Below are positions 17,366 to 27,300 of a stretch of 64,000 nt of DNA, piece by piece. This stretch comes from Bacillota bacterium. Lineage in GTDB: Bacteria; Bacillota; UBA4882; UBA8346. The notes under the pieces were generated by a model, which made no database searches, had not been told where the DNA came from, and was given only the letters and a program-made list of their open reading frames with translations. Location: positions 109,795 through 173,794 of the forward strand of contig JAEZCE010000047.1 of NCBI GenBank assembly GCA_023429995.1, in the 5' to 3' direction. The translations under genes were made by a program, and so were the position numbers. Position 1 is the first letter of the stretch, and every line of letters starts with the position of its first letter.

Positions 17366-18610
17366 TTATATTGGCTTGATAGGCTTTATAATTATCTCGA
17401 TATTATTCAAGCATACGTGTGGCGCATACGCGACATCATCGCTACGCGCAATACTCTCTTTAATTTGGGAGATGATGATTTCGGCTCCGGCCCGTCCGGT
17501 TGAAGGCAGCAACAAGGCGAGATGTATCCCGTCCAACTTGCAAATGAGGTCCGACTTTCGTAACCGTTGATACACTTTCAATTCAAGCCCGGCGATCATG
17601 GCGGGCTGATTTTGGTTTCCAGTTTCCAGACTATGGTGGGTTTGTCCAATGATGACTAAAATTGATTCTCCGCCATTCCTATCCAAACGGCGACGTTCAA
17701 ATAAAAGATAATTCCAGAAAAAATCAACCTCACAAACCATAGGTCCATTCTCTTTAACAAACATTTCAATCTTTCCTTCCAGGATACGATTTCCAGGTGA
17801 ATCTGCGTTGGGATGGCGCAATTGTTTGTAAAGTCTCTTCCATTCCTCCGACGGTTTTACCCCCAGTTCTTTATAAAGAAAACTGGAATAATAACTATAA
17901 TGCTCGGCGGCGGCTTTCAGATTTCCCAATCCAAGAAAAGCCTTCATTAATAAGATCTGTAGTTTTTCCGTATAGGGATCAATTCTAATGGCCTGTTTAA
18001 CCGTTATTTCTGCTTTATCCCATTCTTTATTTTCAAGCATCCATTGGGCCACTTCCGCAGTAGCGTCAATGAATAAACGCCGGTAATATTCTCGCGGTAC
18101 AAGGGCCCATTCCAAGTCGGGATCTTCCGCCAAATAGTCCCCTTGATACAGTGATAGGGCCTGTAAATAAAGCTCGGTTGCTTTGGAACGATTTCTGTTA
18201 CCTAGTTGATGAGCACTGGCGCATAGAGATTCAAATTCATCAACATCCAGCCAGAACGATGTATGCAAATTAAAGGCGCAACTTTCTTTGGAATAAATAA
18301 TATATGACGATCTTTGATAACCGGCGCGAGCAGGTTCCAACAATGATTTCAGCCTGGAAATTGTTGTCCTTAAAGTCGTTGTATCATTTGGGAGACTTTT
18401 GGGCCAAAGAAGCTCCATGATTTTTTCTGTCTGAACCGCCGAACCTTTATGGGCAATCAGATACTTAAACAATAACCACATTTTATGTTTACTGATGGTT
18501 CCGATTGCCTGATGTTCTCCTGGCCTTAAAACGCGAAATACCCCTAAACAATATATCCGTAATACGGAAAATCTTCTGTCGGTCGCTTTTGGAATCAATT
18601 GAACATCCAT
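17366..18610 (-). CDS. SARP/BTAD-type transcriptional regulator with degenerate GGDEF domain
   Basis: About 414 residues. The N-terminus is an OmpR-like winged helix (LRIYCLGVFRVLRPG to TTTLRTTISRLKSLLEP, residues about 15-100). It is followed by a bacterial transcriptional activator domain with TPR-like helices (YLQALSLYQGDYLAED to YSSFLYKELGVKPSEEWKRLYKQL). The C-terminal 130 residues look like a GGDEF fold (RKSDLICKLDGIHLALLLPST), but the catalytic signature is replaced by DGIHL, so it should not make cyclic-di-GMP. It could sense a nucleotide or act structurally. It lies between the pilin-like cluster and the hydrolase cluster and may control either. ATG at 18610 or TTG at 18613 follow GGGAGG. 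Confidence 0.75.
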   Translation of the reverse strand: MDVQLIPKATDRRFSVLRIYCLGVFRVLRPGEHQAIGTISKHKMWLLFKYLIAHKGSAVQTEKIMELLWPKSLPNDTTTLRTTISRLKSLLEPARAGYQRSSYIIYSKESCAFNLHTSFWLDVDEFESLCASAHQLGNRNRSKATELYLQALSLYQGDYLAEDPDLEWALVPREYYRRLFIDATAEVAQWMLENKEWDKAEITVKQAIRIDPYTEKLQILLMKAFLGLGNLKAAAEHYSYYSSFLYKELGVKPSEEWKRLYKQLRHPNADSPGNRILEGKIEMFVKENGPMVCEVDFFWNYLLFERRRLDRNGGESILVIIGQTHHSLETGNQNQPAMIAGLELKVYQRLRKSDLICKLDGIHLALLLPSTGRAGAEIIISQIKESIARSDDVAYAPHVCLNNIEIIIKPIKPI

Positions 18611-19104
18611 CAATGAATGATACCTCCCCAAAAGTCTTTGGATATCCCTATAAAATTACCATATTATTCAAAATCCCTATGTCGTATTCCAATAGAATTC
18701 GGGTTTTTTATTCCGTTTCGATCAATCACCCTCCGTAAAAAAGCAACAAAAAAAGAGCTCTCCCGGAAGACCCCCAATTTAAAATCGCAGACCTTTGAAA
18801 ACAAATCCACCTATGATAGTTAAACCAAACACAACAAACATAAATAATCGTCACTATTCTTATTAATTTTATTTTGTTCATTAAAATTTGTTATTTGGTT
18901 TTTTGTAACTTTAATAATTTTTCTGGAAATTTTATGGTATAATAATACCATGAATTTGGGATTTTTTTACTTTACTTATTTTCACTAAGAAACAAAGCGA
19001 GGTGAGCGGCAAATCATGCACGGGTAAAAGCCTAAATTTTGAATGTCTTCAGTCTAATTGTAGGCCAATTTTTCTGCAAAAAATTTAAAATGGAGAAACA
19101 AAAA
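18611..19104. promoter_or_regulatory. Divergent control region with a palindrome over a -10 box
   Basis: About 490 bp between the regulator (minus) and the GH16 gene (plus). On the plus strand a TATAAT box (18938-18943) is embedded in a perfect 7-bp palindrome, ATGGTAT-AATA-ATACCAT (18934-18951), a likely operator. Downstream (18997-19085) is a transcribed leader with GAGGTGA followed by a three-codon ATG-CAC-GGG-TAA frame and a hairpin GCCTAAATT/AATTGTAGGC ending in CAATTTTT, which could act as an attenuator. The rest is AT-rich with no gene. Confidence 0.45.
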
Positions 19105-20538
19105 ATGAAAAACCAAAAATTTTTGTGGCTGACCATCGTATTTTTATTAACCTTTGGAATCATTGGAATTCCCGGTGCCCAAGGCGCCTCCGATTACACT
19201 TCGGGAGTGAGCGCGTCAAGTTCAACTTCAGTACAATTCTGGTTCAAACCCAGCGGTTATACTGCCGGTTATGTGATCTTGCATTACACTCTCTCCGGCG
19301 CCTCCCAACAGAATGTCTATATGACCTACAACAGCAACACGGCGCAATGGGAATATTCACTCAGCGGTTTGCGTTCGGGCAATACAATGACTTACAACCA
19401 TACTTACAACAAAAACGGACTTCAATATGATTCCGCTACGGCCAGTTATACGGTCGGATCGAGTAGTCCTACCGGAGTTACCTTCTATCAGGATGCCAAT
19501 TATGGAGGAACAGCGGTGACACTTGGTCCCGGGAGCTATACTCTGACTCAATTAAACGCTGCCGGCATCCCCAATGACTGGATGTCTTCCTTAAAAGTCC
19601 CCGGCGGATATGGGGTCGATGTCTATCAGAATGATAATTTTACCGGAACCCAATGGAGCTTTGCAGCAGATACATCTTATGTGGGGGCCGCCTGTAATGA
19701 TCAAATGTCTTCCGTAATTGTTCGCGCTTCCGGAAATTATATGTATAACACTTTAGTTTGGTCGGACGACTTTGATGGCAGTGCTCTGGATCGCGCCAAC
19801 TGGAACTATCAAATCGGAAACGGTTACAATCCCGGTGCAGGTTCCTTTGACGGTTGGGGTAACGGAGAATGGGAATGGTACCGGTCGGATAATGTTTCCC
19901 TTTCCAATGGCAATCTGGTGATCAAAGGGGAATATTTAAGTACGCCTTATGTGTTTGCCAACCGTAACTGGTATCAATTTTCCGGCCGAATCACGACTAA
20001 AGGGCTCCGCTCATGGAAATTCGGAAGAGTCGAAGCCAGAATCAAAGTACCGACTATCGCCTCAACTTGGCCGGCATTTTGGATGATGGGGAACGCCTGT
20101 GATACAACGGTAAACGGAGCGTCCGGCGGATATGATACTTTACCTACCAATTGGTCCAGTTGCGGTGAGATTGACATCATGGAGCACCGGAACGCCGAGA
20201 CTCAGTTTTGCAGCAATCTATTTTGGGATACCCGGATAGGAGTAAACCCCTGGGCCAGTGGTACGACAGCCAACAATCCAACCTGGACTACCGGAGTCGA
20301 TGAAACGCAGTGGCATACCTATGCCATGGAATGGAACGGCACCATCATGAAATATTACTTGGATGGAACGGTGATAAAAACTCAGGATATCTCGGCTTCC
20401 AATCAAGAAGAATTTCGTCAGCCTTTCTTCATTATTTTAAATTTAGCCATCAGCGGTACTTTTACCGGTCCCACCGATCCGGCGCAAGCCAATTTCCCCT
20501 GCTATATGTATGTAGACTATGTCAAAGTCTATCAATGA
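19105..20538 (+). CDS. Secreted GH16 beta-1,3-glucanase with CBM56-like and beta-gamma-crystallin domains
   Basis: About 477 residues from ATG 19105 (MKNQKF), which has GGAG upstream; the frame extends back to 19039 without an SD. A signal peptide (cleavage near GAQGA) is followed by a CBM56-like beta-sandwich (ASDYTSGV to YDSATASYTV), a beta-gamma-crystallin motif pair (VTFYQDANYGG, VDVYQNDNFTG), and a GH16 domain starting at LVWSDDFDGS. The E-x-D-x-x-E catalytic motif is present (GEIDIMEH, about residue 354). It should cleave laminarin-like beta-1,3-glucan outside the cell. It is the first gene of a four-gene lytic cluster. Confidence 0.9.
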   Translation: MKNQKFLWLTIVFLLTFGIIGIPGAQGASDYTSGVSASSSTSVQFWFKPSGYTAGYVILHYTLSGASQQNVYMTYNSNTAQWEYSLSGLRSGNTMTYNHTYNKNGLQYDSATASYTVGSSSPTGVTFYQDANYGGTAVTLGPGSYTLTQLNAAGIPNDWMSSLKVPGGYGVDVYQNDNFTGTQWSFAADTSYVGAACNDQMSSVIVRASGNYMYNTLVWSDDFDGSALDRANWNYQIGNGYNPGAGSFDGWGNGEWEWYRSDNVSLSNGNLVIKGEYLSTPYVFANRNWYQFSGRITTKGLRSWKFGRVEARIKVPTIASTWPAFWMMGNACDTTVNGASGGYDTLPTNWSSCGEIDIMEHRNAETQFCSNLFWDTRIGVNPWASGTTANNPTWTTGVDETQWHTYAMEWNGTIMKYYLDGTVIKTQDISASNQEEFRQPFFIILNLAISGTFTGPTDPAQANFPCYMYVDYVKVYQ

Positions 20539-20654
20539 ACAGCTACCCATCCGGGGGCTGTAGGGAAATATTTTTAAATTCCATGAGATATCGAATTTCA
20601 TTTTAGAAAAAATTGCATTGCACCAAAATCCCTTGAAAGGAGCGGATTCTGATC

Positions 20655-22301
20655 ATGAAGAAAATTTCACGGTTCATCACGCCGTTTCTGCTGGCAGCAT
20701 TGATGATAGGCTTACTGATTGGCAATACAACCATCATAGCCGAAGAAACAACCCATAGCGATACGATTTTCCAATTCGAAACCTACAATTATCCGGGAAA
20801 TACTATCCGTCACCAGAATGGCCGGGGCCGAATCGACGCTGTCGTCAATCCCTATCAGGATGCCCAATTCAAGCTGGTTCCCGGTCTGGCTAACGCGAAC
20901 GGTGTCTCTTTTCAATCCGTCAATTATCCAGGCAGTTATTTACGGCATCGCAACGGTGAAATTTGGCTGGATAGCTATGACGGTTCCAACCTGTTCGCAG
21001 CCGACGCAACTTGGTTCCAGCGTGCGGGGTTGGCGGACAGCAACTTGACCTCCTTTGAGTCCTATAATTATCCGGGTGAGTATCTCCGTCATCAAAATTC
21101 CTTATTAGTGAGAACTCCGATTTCCAGTGTTCTCGACAAACAAGACGCCACTTTTAGACCCCTGATACAAAGTGCGGGAGTTACTTCCCTGCCGACCCAT
21201 CTATTAACCGGTTACTGGCAGAACTTTAATAATGGCGCCCGTTGTTTGCGTATCCGTGATGTGCCGGCCGCATACGACATTATTGCAATAGCCTTTGCCG
21301 ACGCCACAACGACTCTCGGCGCAGTCAGTTTCACCATTGACCCGGGATTAGCAGCGGCCCTGGGCGGTTATACGGAGGCCCAATTCATTGGAGACATCCA
21401 AACGGTCAAAGCCCGGGGACAGCATGTAATCATCTCTGTGGGCGGACAAAACGGCGCGATCAGCGTATCCAATTCCTCCAGCGCGGTAAACTTCGCCAAC
21501 AGTATTTATTCGTTAATGACCAAATACGGATTGGAAGGCGTCGACATCGACCTGGAGAACGGTATCAACGCTACCTACATGGCTCAAGCATTGCGGCAGC
21601 TATCATCCCTGGCCGGTTCCAACCTGATTATCACCTTGGCGCCGCAGACCATCGATATGCAATCGACCGGCAACGGTTATTTCCAGTTGGCCTTAAGTAT
21701 CAAAGATATTCTTACCATCGTCAATATGCAGTATTACAACTCCGGCTCGATGCTGGGTTACGATGGTAAAGTATACTATCAGGGAACAAAGGAATTTCTT
21801 ACCGCTTTAGCTACGATCCAACTGGAAAATGGTTTACTTCCCAGCCAGGTCGGTTTAGGATTACCGGCTTCCACTTCCGCCGCCGGAGGTGGTTATGTTG
21901 CTCCTTCCGTTGTGAATGCGGCCCTTGATTGTCTGGCCACCGGCGCCAACGCTGGAACGTTTAAACCGCCCCATACCTATCCCGCAATTCGCGGCGCTAT
22001 GACTTGGTCCATCAACTGGGATGCATCCAACGGCTATAACTTTGCCAATACAATTAGCCCGCATCTGGATAATTTGCCGGGAGACGGGACGCCAACTCCG
22101 ACCGTTTCGCCGACCGTGACTCCAGAGCCAACTCCAACGCCCACTCCAGGCATTTACCCGGAATGGAAAGCAAACACTGCGTATCGGGTCGGGGATATCG
22201 TTACCTATACCGGCAATAATTACAAATGCATTCAAGCGCATACCTCTTTAACCGGTTGGGAACCTTTGAATGTTCCGGCGCTCTGGCAAGCTATTGGATA
22301 A
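20655..22301 (+). CDS. Secreted GH18 chitinase with AbfB/CBM42-like and CBM5/12 domains
   Basis: 548 residues with SD AAAGGAG and a signal peptide. Residues about 35-170 form three repeats of Y-N-Y-P-G-x-Y-L-R-H-x-N, the beta-trefoil of AbfB (CBM42) arabinose-binding domains. The GH18 barrel follows (LLTGYWQNF to MTWSINWD) with the catalytic GVDIDLE (about residue 295-301), then a Thr/Pro linker and a C-terminal CBM5/12 (YPEWKANTAYRVGDIVTY, ending GWEPLNVPALWQ), which binds chitin. Combining an AbfB domain with a chitinase is unusual. It should act on extracellular chitin. Confidence 0.9.
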   Translation: MKKISRFITPFLLAALMIGLLIGNTTIIAEETTHSDTIFQFETYNYPGNTIRHQNGRGRIDAVVNPYQDAQFKLVPGLANANGVSFQSVNYPGSYLRHRNGEIWLDSYDGSNLFAADATWFQRAGLADSNLTSFESYNYPGEYLRHQNSLLVRTPISSVLDKQDATFRPLIQSAGVTSLPTHLLTGYWQNFNNGARCLRIRDVPAAYDIIAIAFADATTTLGAVSFTIDPGLAAALGGYTEAQFIGDIQTVKARGQHVIISVGGQNGAISVSNSSSAVNFANSIYSLMTKYGLEGVDIDLENGINATYMAQALRQLSSLAGSNLIITLAPQTIDMQSTGNGYFQLALSIKDILTIVNMQYYNSGSMLGYDGKVYYQGTKEFLTALATIQLENGLLPSQVGLGLPASTSAAGGGYVAPSVVNAALDCLATGANAGTFKPPHTYPAIRGAMTWSINWDASNGYNFANTISPHLDNLPGDGTPTPTVSPTVTPEPTPTPTPGIYPEWKANTAYRVGDIVTYTGNNYKCIQAHTSLTGWEPLNVPALWQAIG

Positions 22302-22348
22302 TTCAAAACAGCAACTTCAGACATACTGCTTCAAGATGTAATCAAGAC

Positions 22349-22490
22349 TAGTAGAGCGTATCGTAAATTAATAGTAATCAGACATGGAGAAGATACGCTC
22401 TACTAAAGTAAAACGTTCACAATCAGTGAGTAGTTATTTAGAGAACGTTTTACTAGGAAGCCCAGGTAAAAAAAATTACCGGCGGCTTCC
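22349..22490 (+). repeat. Three consecutive perfect inverted repeats in the GH64 leader
   Basis: TAGTAGAGCGTATC (22349-22362) pairs with 22392-22405; GTAAAACGTTC (22408-22418) pairs with 22443-22453; GGAAGCC (22456-22462) pairs with GGCTTCC (22484-22490) around an inner GGTAA/TTACC. Further down (22515-22555) GTGAT/ATCAC flank another potential stem, and GTTGAA/TTCAAC lies directly before the AAGGAGG. Together these fill the 300-bp gap. No T-run follows the first two stems, so they are not simple terminators; an inserted hairpin element or a structured leader is possible. Confidence 0.55.
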
Positions 22491-22598
22491 GCAATCAACA
22501 TAGTCTTTGAAGGGGGGTGATTTTCGGCCAACAGAAAAAAGTTAGGGGTATCACGATTGCAAAATGGTTGAACACTTTCAACAAGGAGGAAAGAACCA

Positions 22599-24224
22599 AT
22601 GAACAAAAGGAAAGGTTTATGGTTGATACTGTTCCTGGTATCGATAATCGGCATGTTCGGGTATTCATCCGTTTGGGGCGCTTCTGATTATACATCGGGG
22701 GTAACGGCATCCAGTTCAACTTCAGTACAACTCTGGTTCAAACCAAGCGGATTTACTGCAGGCTATGTCATCCTGCATTACAAAGTTTCCGAGGCATCCC
22801 AACTAAATGTGTATATGACTTACAACAGCAACACCATGCAATGGGAATACCCGGTCAGTGGTTTATCGTCGGGAAACACCATTACCTACAGTTATACTTA
22901 TAATAAAAACGGGGCCCAATATGATTCAGCTTCTCAGGCCTATACAGTCGGATCGAATGGTTCTGAATCAGGCGACTCCTCAGGGGTGACCTTCTATCAG
23001 GATGCCAATTATGGCGGGACCGCCGTAACCATTAGTTTGGGGAGTTACACGCTGACTCAATTACAAGCTGCCGGCATCCCTAATGACTGGATGTCTTCCG
23101 TGAAAGTTCCCAGCGGATATGTAGTTACTGTTTATCAAAATGATAACTTCGCCGGGACCAAGTGGACCTTTACAGCGGATACTTCTTATGTGGGAGCGGA
23201 CTGCAATAATCAAATGTCTTCTGTTGTTATTAGCGCTTCCGGAAGTAATTCAATCTATTCAGTTAACGCTTCGACCATACCCTCTCCCTCAGGAAGCGGT
23301 GTCATGACCTGCCGAGTCATGAATGGAACAAACGGCGCTTATTCAGATAGTCAGATTTATTGGGCGGTGCTCGGCATCAATCCGGCCACCAAAGCCTGGT
23401 GCTACCTGGACTTGAATGGCAATCTTATCCCGATTTCCAATGCCTTAAACGATGCTTCCGGTCATTTGACCAGAAACAATATCAATTACGCCAACATTTA
23501 CCATACCATCAGCCAGCAACAATGGTTTAGCTTGCCCAAGATGGATTCTGGCCGGATGTATCTGAGTGTAGGGAGCCCCTGTTACATCAAAACCTCTGAT
23601 AACGGATTCGCCGGCCCGGATCTGAACAACCCTTCGGACCCCAATTTGAATGTTTATTTTGATTTCATGGAATTCACAGTTGATAACCTCGGTTATCATG
23701 GCAACGTAACCAGGGTGGACATGTTTGGGTTCCCGATACAACACCGGTTAATCAATAAGGAGGGCAATTACGACCAGACCGTAGGTGAATTGGAATCGGA
23801 AACCCGCTCCGGTTTGTTTTCCAAGTACCCCAATGAAGTGCCCACTGAATTTCAAACCTTAGGCACGCTGCAGGCGCCTTACCGGATTGTCGCTCCCAAA
23901 CACGGACCCTTTATGCCGGGAGGAGCTTATTCCAACTATTTCGCCGGCTATTGCAGCACTTGGTCTACACGGCAAATCCTGCTGGGTGAAGATATTTCCG
24001 CTGATAACTGCGCCGCGCTCAACCGGCATGTTTATTATCAGTCTAACTGGAATAATGTCACAGATTATTATAACGCAGCCCCTGCCAACTATTATTCCAA
24101 GTTTTGGCATACCCACAGTATTAACGGTTTGGCATACGGCTTCTGTTATGACGATGTAAACAATCAAGCTGCTTATTTGTCAGTACCGGATCCCAAAGGC
24201 GTAATTATCCGGGTGGGTTGGTAA
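22599..24224 (+). CDS. Secreted GH64 beta-1,3-glucanase with CBM56-like and beta-gamma-crystallin domains
   Basis: 541 residues with SD AAGGAGG. A signal peptide (ending near SVWGA) is followed by a CBM56-like domain and a beta-gamma-crystallin domain, both close copies of those in the GH16 enzyme (VTFYQDANYGG and NDNF motifs, IPNDWMSS). From about residue 225 the sequence matches the GH64 thaumatin-like superfamily: YWAVLGINPATK, VYFDFMEFTVD, RVDMFGFPIQ and VGELESETRSGLFSKYP. GH64 enzymes release laminaripentaose from beta-1,3-glucan. The shared N-terminal modules show that the two genes arose by domain shuffling or partial duplication. Confidence 0.88.
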   Translation: MNKRKGLWLILFLVSIIGMFGYSSVWGASDYTSGVTASSSTSVQLWFKPSGFTAGYVILHYKVSEASQLNVYMTYNSNTMQWEYPVSGLSSGNTITYSYTYNKNGAQYDSASQAYTVGSNGSESGDSSGVTFYQDANYGGTAVTISLGSYTLTQLQAAGIPNDWMSSVKVPSGYVVTVYQNDNFAGTKWTFTADTSYVGADCNNQMSSVVISASGSNSIYSVNASTIPSPSGSGVMTCRVMNGTNGAYSDSQIYWAVLGINPATKAWCYLDLNGNLIPISNALNDASGHLTRNNINYANIYHTISQQQWFSLPKMDSGRMYLSVGSPCYIKTSDNGFAGPDLNNPSDPNLNVYFDFMEFTVDNLGYHGNVTRVDMFGFPIQHRLINKEGNYDQTVGELESETRSGLFSKYPNEVPTEFQTLGTLQAPYRIVAPKHGPFMPGGAYSNYFAGYCSTWSTRQILLGEDISADNCAALNRHVYYQSNWNNVTDYYNAAPANYYSKFWHTHSINGLAYGFCYDDVNNQAAYLSVPDPKGVIIRVGW

Positions 24225-24320
24225 AAAAGGGGAAAGAGAATTTGTTAACCTAAGGGTACCTGCTTAAAATATAAACTCGAATGCGCGCGTTTGTTAACAG
24301 AAAAAGGAGGTTGATCTTTT

Positions 24321-27300
24321 ATGATTTCATCTTTAAGAAACAAATTGAAACGCAATTGGAAACTCCTATCGCTTACGATGGCCTTTTTAAGTTTGTTCAT
24401 CATGAATATCGCCAACGCGGAAACAACCCCATCCAAGCGATTAATTGTCTATTTTCCAAACTGGGGAACTTATAACGCAGCCCATAAGAATATGACGGTT
24501 GGAATGATTCCCTGGAGCAAAGTGACAGTTATCAATCATGCCTTTTTTGAAGTCGACTCCGGTTACAAACTGGCATCAACCGATACATTTGCGGATTATG
24601 ACAAATGGTTCGACCACTCCGAAGGTTGGGACACCGGAAATCTCCGGGGACATTTTGGAGAATACAAATACTACAAAAGTCAATATCCTAATGTGAAAGT
24701 CCTGATTTCAGTCGGAGGGTGGACCCGTGGTCAAAACTTCCACGCCATGGCCTTGACCGCTGCCAACCGGGCAGTTTTCATTCAAAGCGTGGTGAACTTT
24801 TTAAAACAATATCCGTTCCTTGACGGTGTCGATCTTGACTGGGAATATCCGGGTGTCAATCGGGCGGCCGATCCCAACGATCAGTATGATAAAGGATGCC
24901 CCGGCGGTCCCGAAGACAAGGCCAATTATACCTCCCTGCTTAAGGAGCTTCGTAGCGGTCTCAATAATAACGCGTTATCTTCCAAATTAATTACCGTTGC
25001 AGCTCCAGCGGGTTATGACAAATTGGAGTTGCAGGAACCGGATATTTATGCGCAATACATCGATTGGTTCAATGTTATGACTTATGATTTCCACGGGGCT
25101 TGGGAAACCACAACCAATCATGCAACACCTCTTTACGTCAATCCCAATGACCCCTCGGCGACTTCTCCGGTGGATATAAAAAACAAATATAATGTCGATT
25201 ATGCAATGCGGAACCTGCGGGATAATTATCACATTTCCGCTGGTAAACTCAACGTGGGGACTCCGTTTTATTCCCGCGGTTGGAAAAACGTAACCGGCGG
25301 GACCAACGGCATGTTTGCAAATGCTTCCGGCGCCCCCGTCGGCAGCTGGGACAATGCGGCTTCACCCGGAGGCCAATATCCCTATTTCGAATTAAAGACT
25401 ATGGAAAATGCAAGCGGCTATGTGAAATACCGGGATCAATATGCAATGACTCCCTGGCTTTACAATGCTTCCACCGGTGTGACCCTCAGTTATGAGGATG
25501 AGACATCATTGAGCACCAAATGCGATTATATCAACAGCAACAGTTTCGGCGGCTTAATCGTCTGGGAAATCTCCGGCGATGATGCCGGCTTTACCCTTAC
25601 CAATTTAGCTTATAATAAATTGATAACGGGTGGCGGAACAGTAACCGTGGCAACTCCGAGCTTTAACTTAAGCAGCGGAACCTATACCAATGCCCAATCG
25701 ATCACCCTTTCCTGCGCGACCACAGGCGCGGTAATCCGCTATACTAAAGATGGGACTTCACCAACTTCCAGCTCAAGTGTATATTCGGGACCGATTACGG
25801 TTTCCACAACCACTACGATCAAAGCAAAAGCATTTGCCGCGGGAATGAATGACTCGGTGGAGGCCAGCGCCACTTACACCATCTCGACTTCTTCCACTAC
25901 GTCATATAAGGTCATCGGTTACGTATATGGCACGCCAAATAATAATATCGATGCCCAAAAATTAACTCACGTCAATTACGCGTTTGCTTCAATCGTAAAT
26001 GGCCAGATATCCGTGGCCACACCCTCTGATTTATCAGCGCTTACAGCGCTTAAATCGGCCAATTCCAATTTAAAGATTATTCTTTCTATCGGAGGCTGGG
26101 GCGCGGACGGATTTTCCGACGCCGCATTAACGGATAGCTCACGGGCATCCTTTGCGGCAAGCTGTCAGCAATGGATTACCAACTATAACCTGGATGGAAT
26201 CGACATTGACTGGGAATATCCGGTTAACGGGGGATGGGGCGAGATTAGTTGCCGTCCTGAGGATAAAGTGAATTTTACTTTATTATTGCAGGCGGTCCGC
26301 AATAAGATCGGTACCGGAAAAATCCTCTCCATTGCCGGCGGCGCCGGATCGGAATTTATCAGTAACACCGAACTCCGTTCGGTTGCCTTGATTTGCGATT
26401 ACATTAACATCATGACATACGATTTCGGCGCTTATGCCCATAATGCCAATTTGTACTCATCCAGCAGTTATAATTCGGGTATAAGTTGTGATACCGCCAT
26501 CAAAAATTATATTGCAGCTGGTGTTCCTGCCGCCAAAATCAACATGGGCGTTCCTTTCTACGGACGCTATGGAGGTAATTGGCCGACTTTCGCTGAATTA
26601 ACCGCAAATTACATTAATCTGAACGGTTGGGTCCGTTATTGGGATGATCAGGCCAAAACCTGCTACCTGCTAAAAAATGGTGAGTTTATCACCTATGATG
26701 ATGTTGAAACCCTGGGTTACAAAACCTCTTACATCAAATCCAACAGTCTGGGCGGCGTCATGTTCTGGCAGTATAATCAGGATTATCAGGGACAATTATT
26801 ATCCAAACTGTGGTCGGATTTAAAAGGTGATTCCAATCCGGGCGGTTCTGCTCCGGGACTTGCTTCCCTTCATGTTGACAATACCACCAATTCCGGCGCT
26901 TATACTGTAACTGTTACCGTACCTGCCGGAAATACCGCGACTTCGATGACGCTTTATGAAGACAATACTGCTGTTAAAACCCAATCCGTAACTGCAAGTT
27001 CGGCGACAGATCAAGTTATCGCCTATGCGGTAAGCGGCAAAACCAACGGAACTTATAGCTATTACGTTTCATTGACCAATGCTTACGGTACAAATTCCAC
27101 TTCTAACATGACTGTTACCGTCAAGTCCGGCTCCGATTCTTCGGATGGAACCGACTCGGGCACTCCCTCGGGGGTTCCGGGAACTCCCTCCATCACCGCT
27201 GATAACTGGGACGGAGATGGAAATTATGTGATTAATTTCAATATGTGGTGGGGAAACAACGGGACTTCCTGGAAAATTTACGAAAATGACCAAGTGATTT

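Noticed and set aside
17343..17371. TATAAA tandem repeat
   Set aside because: Only about four copies of a six-base unit just beyond a stop codon; probably simple AT-rich sequence.
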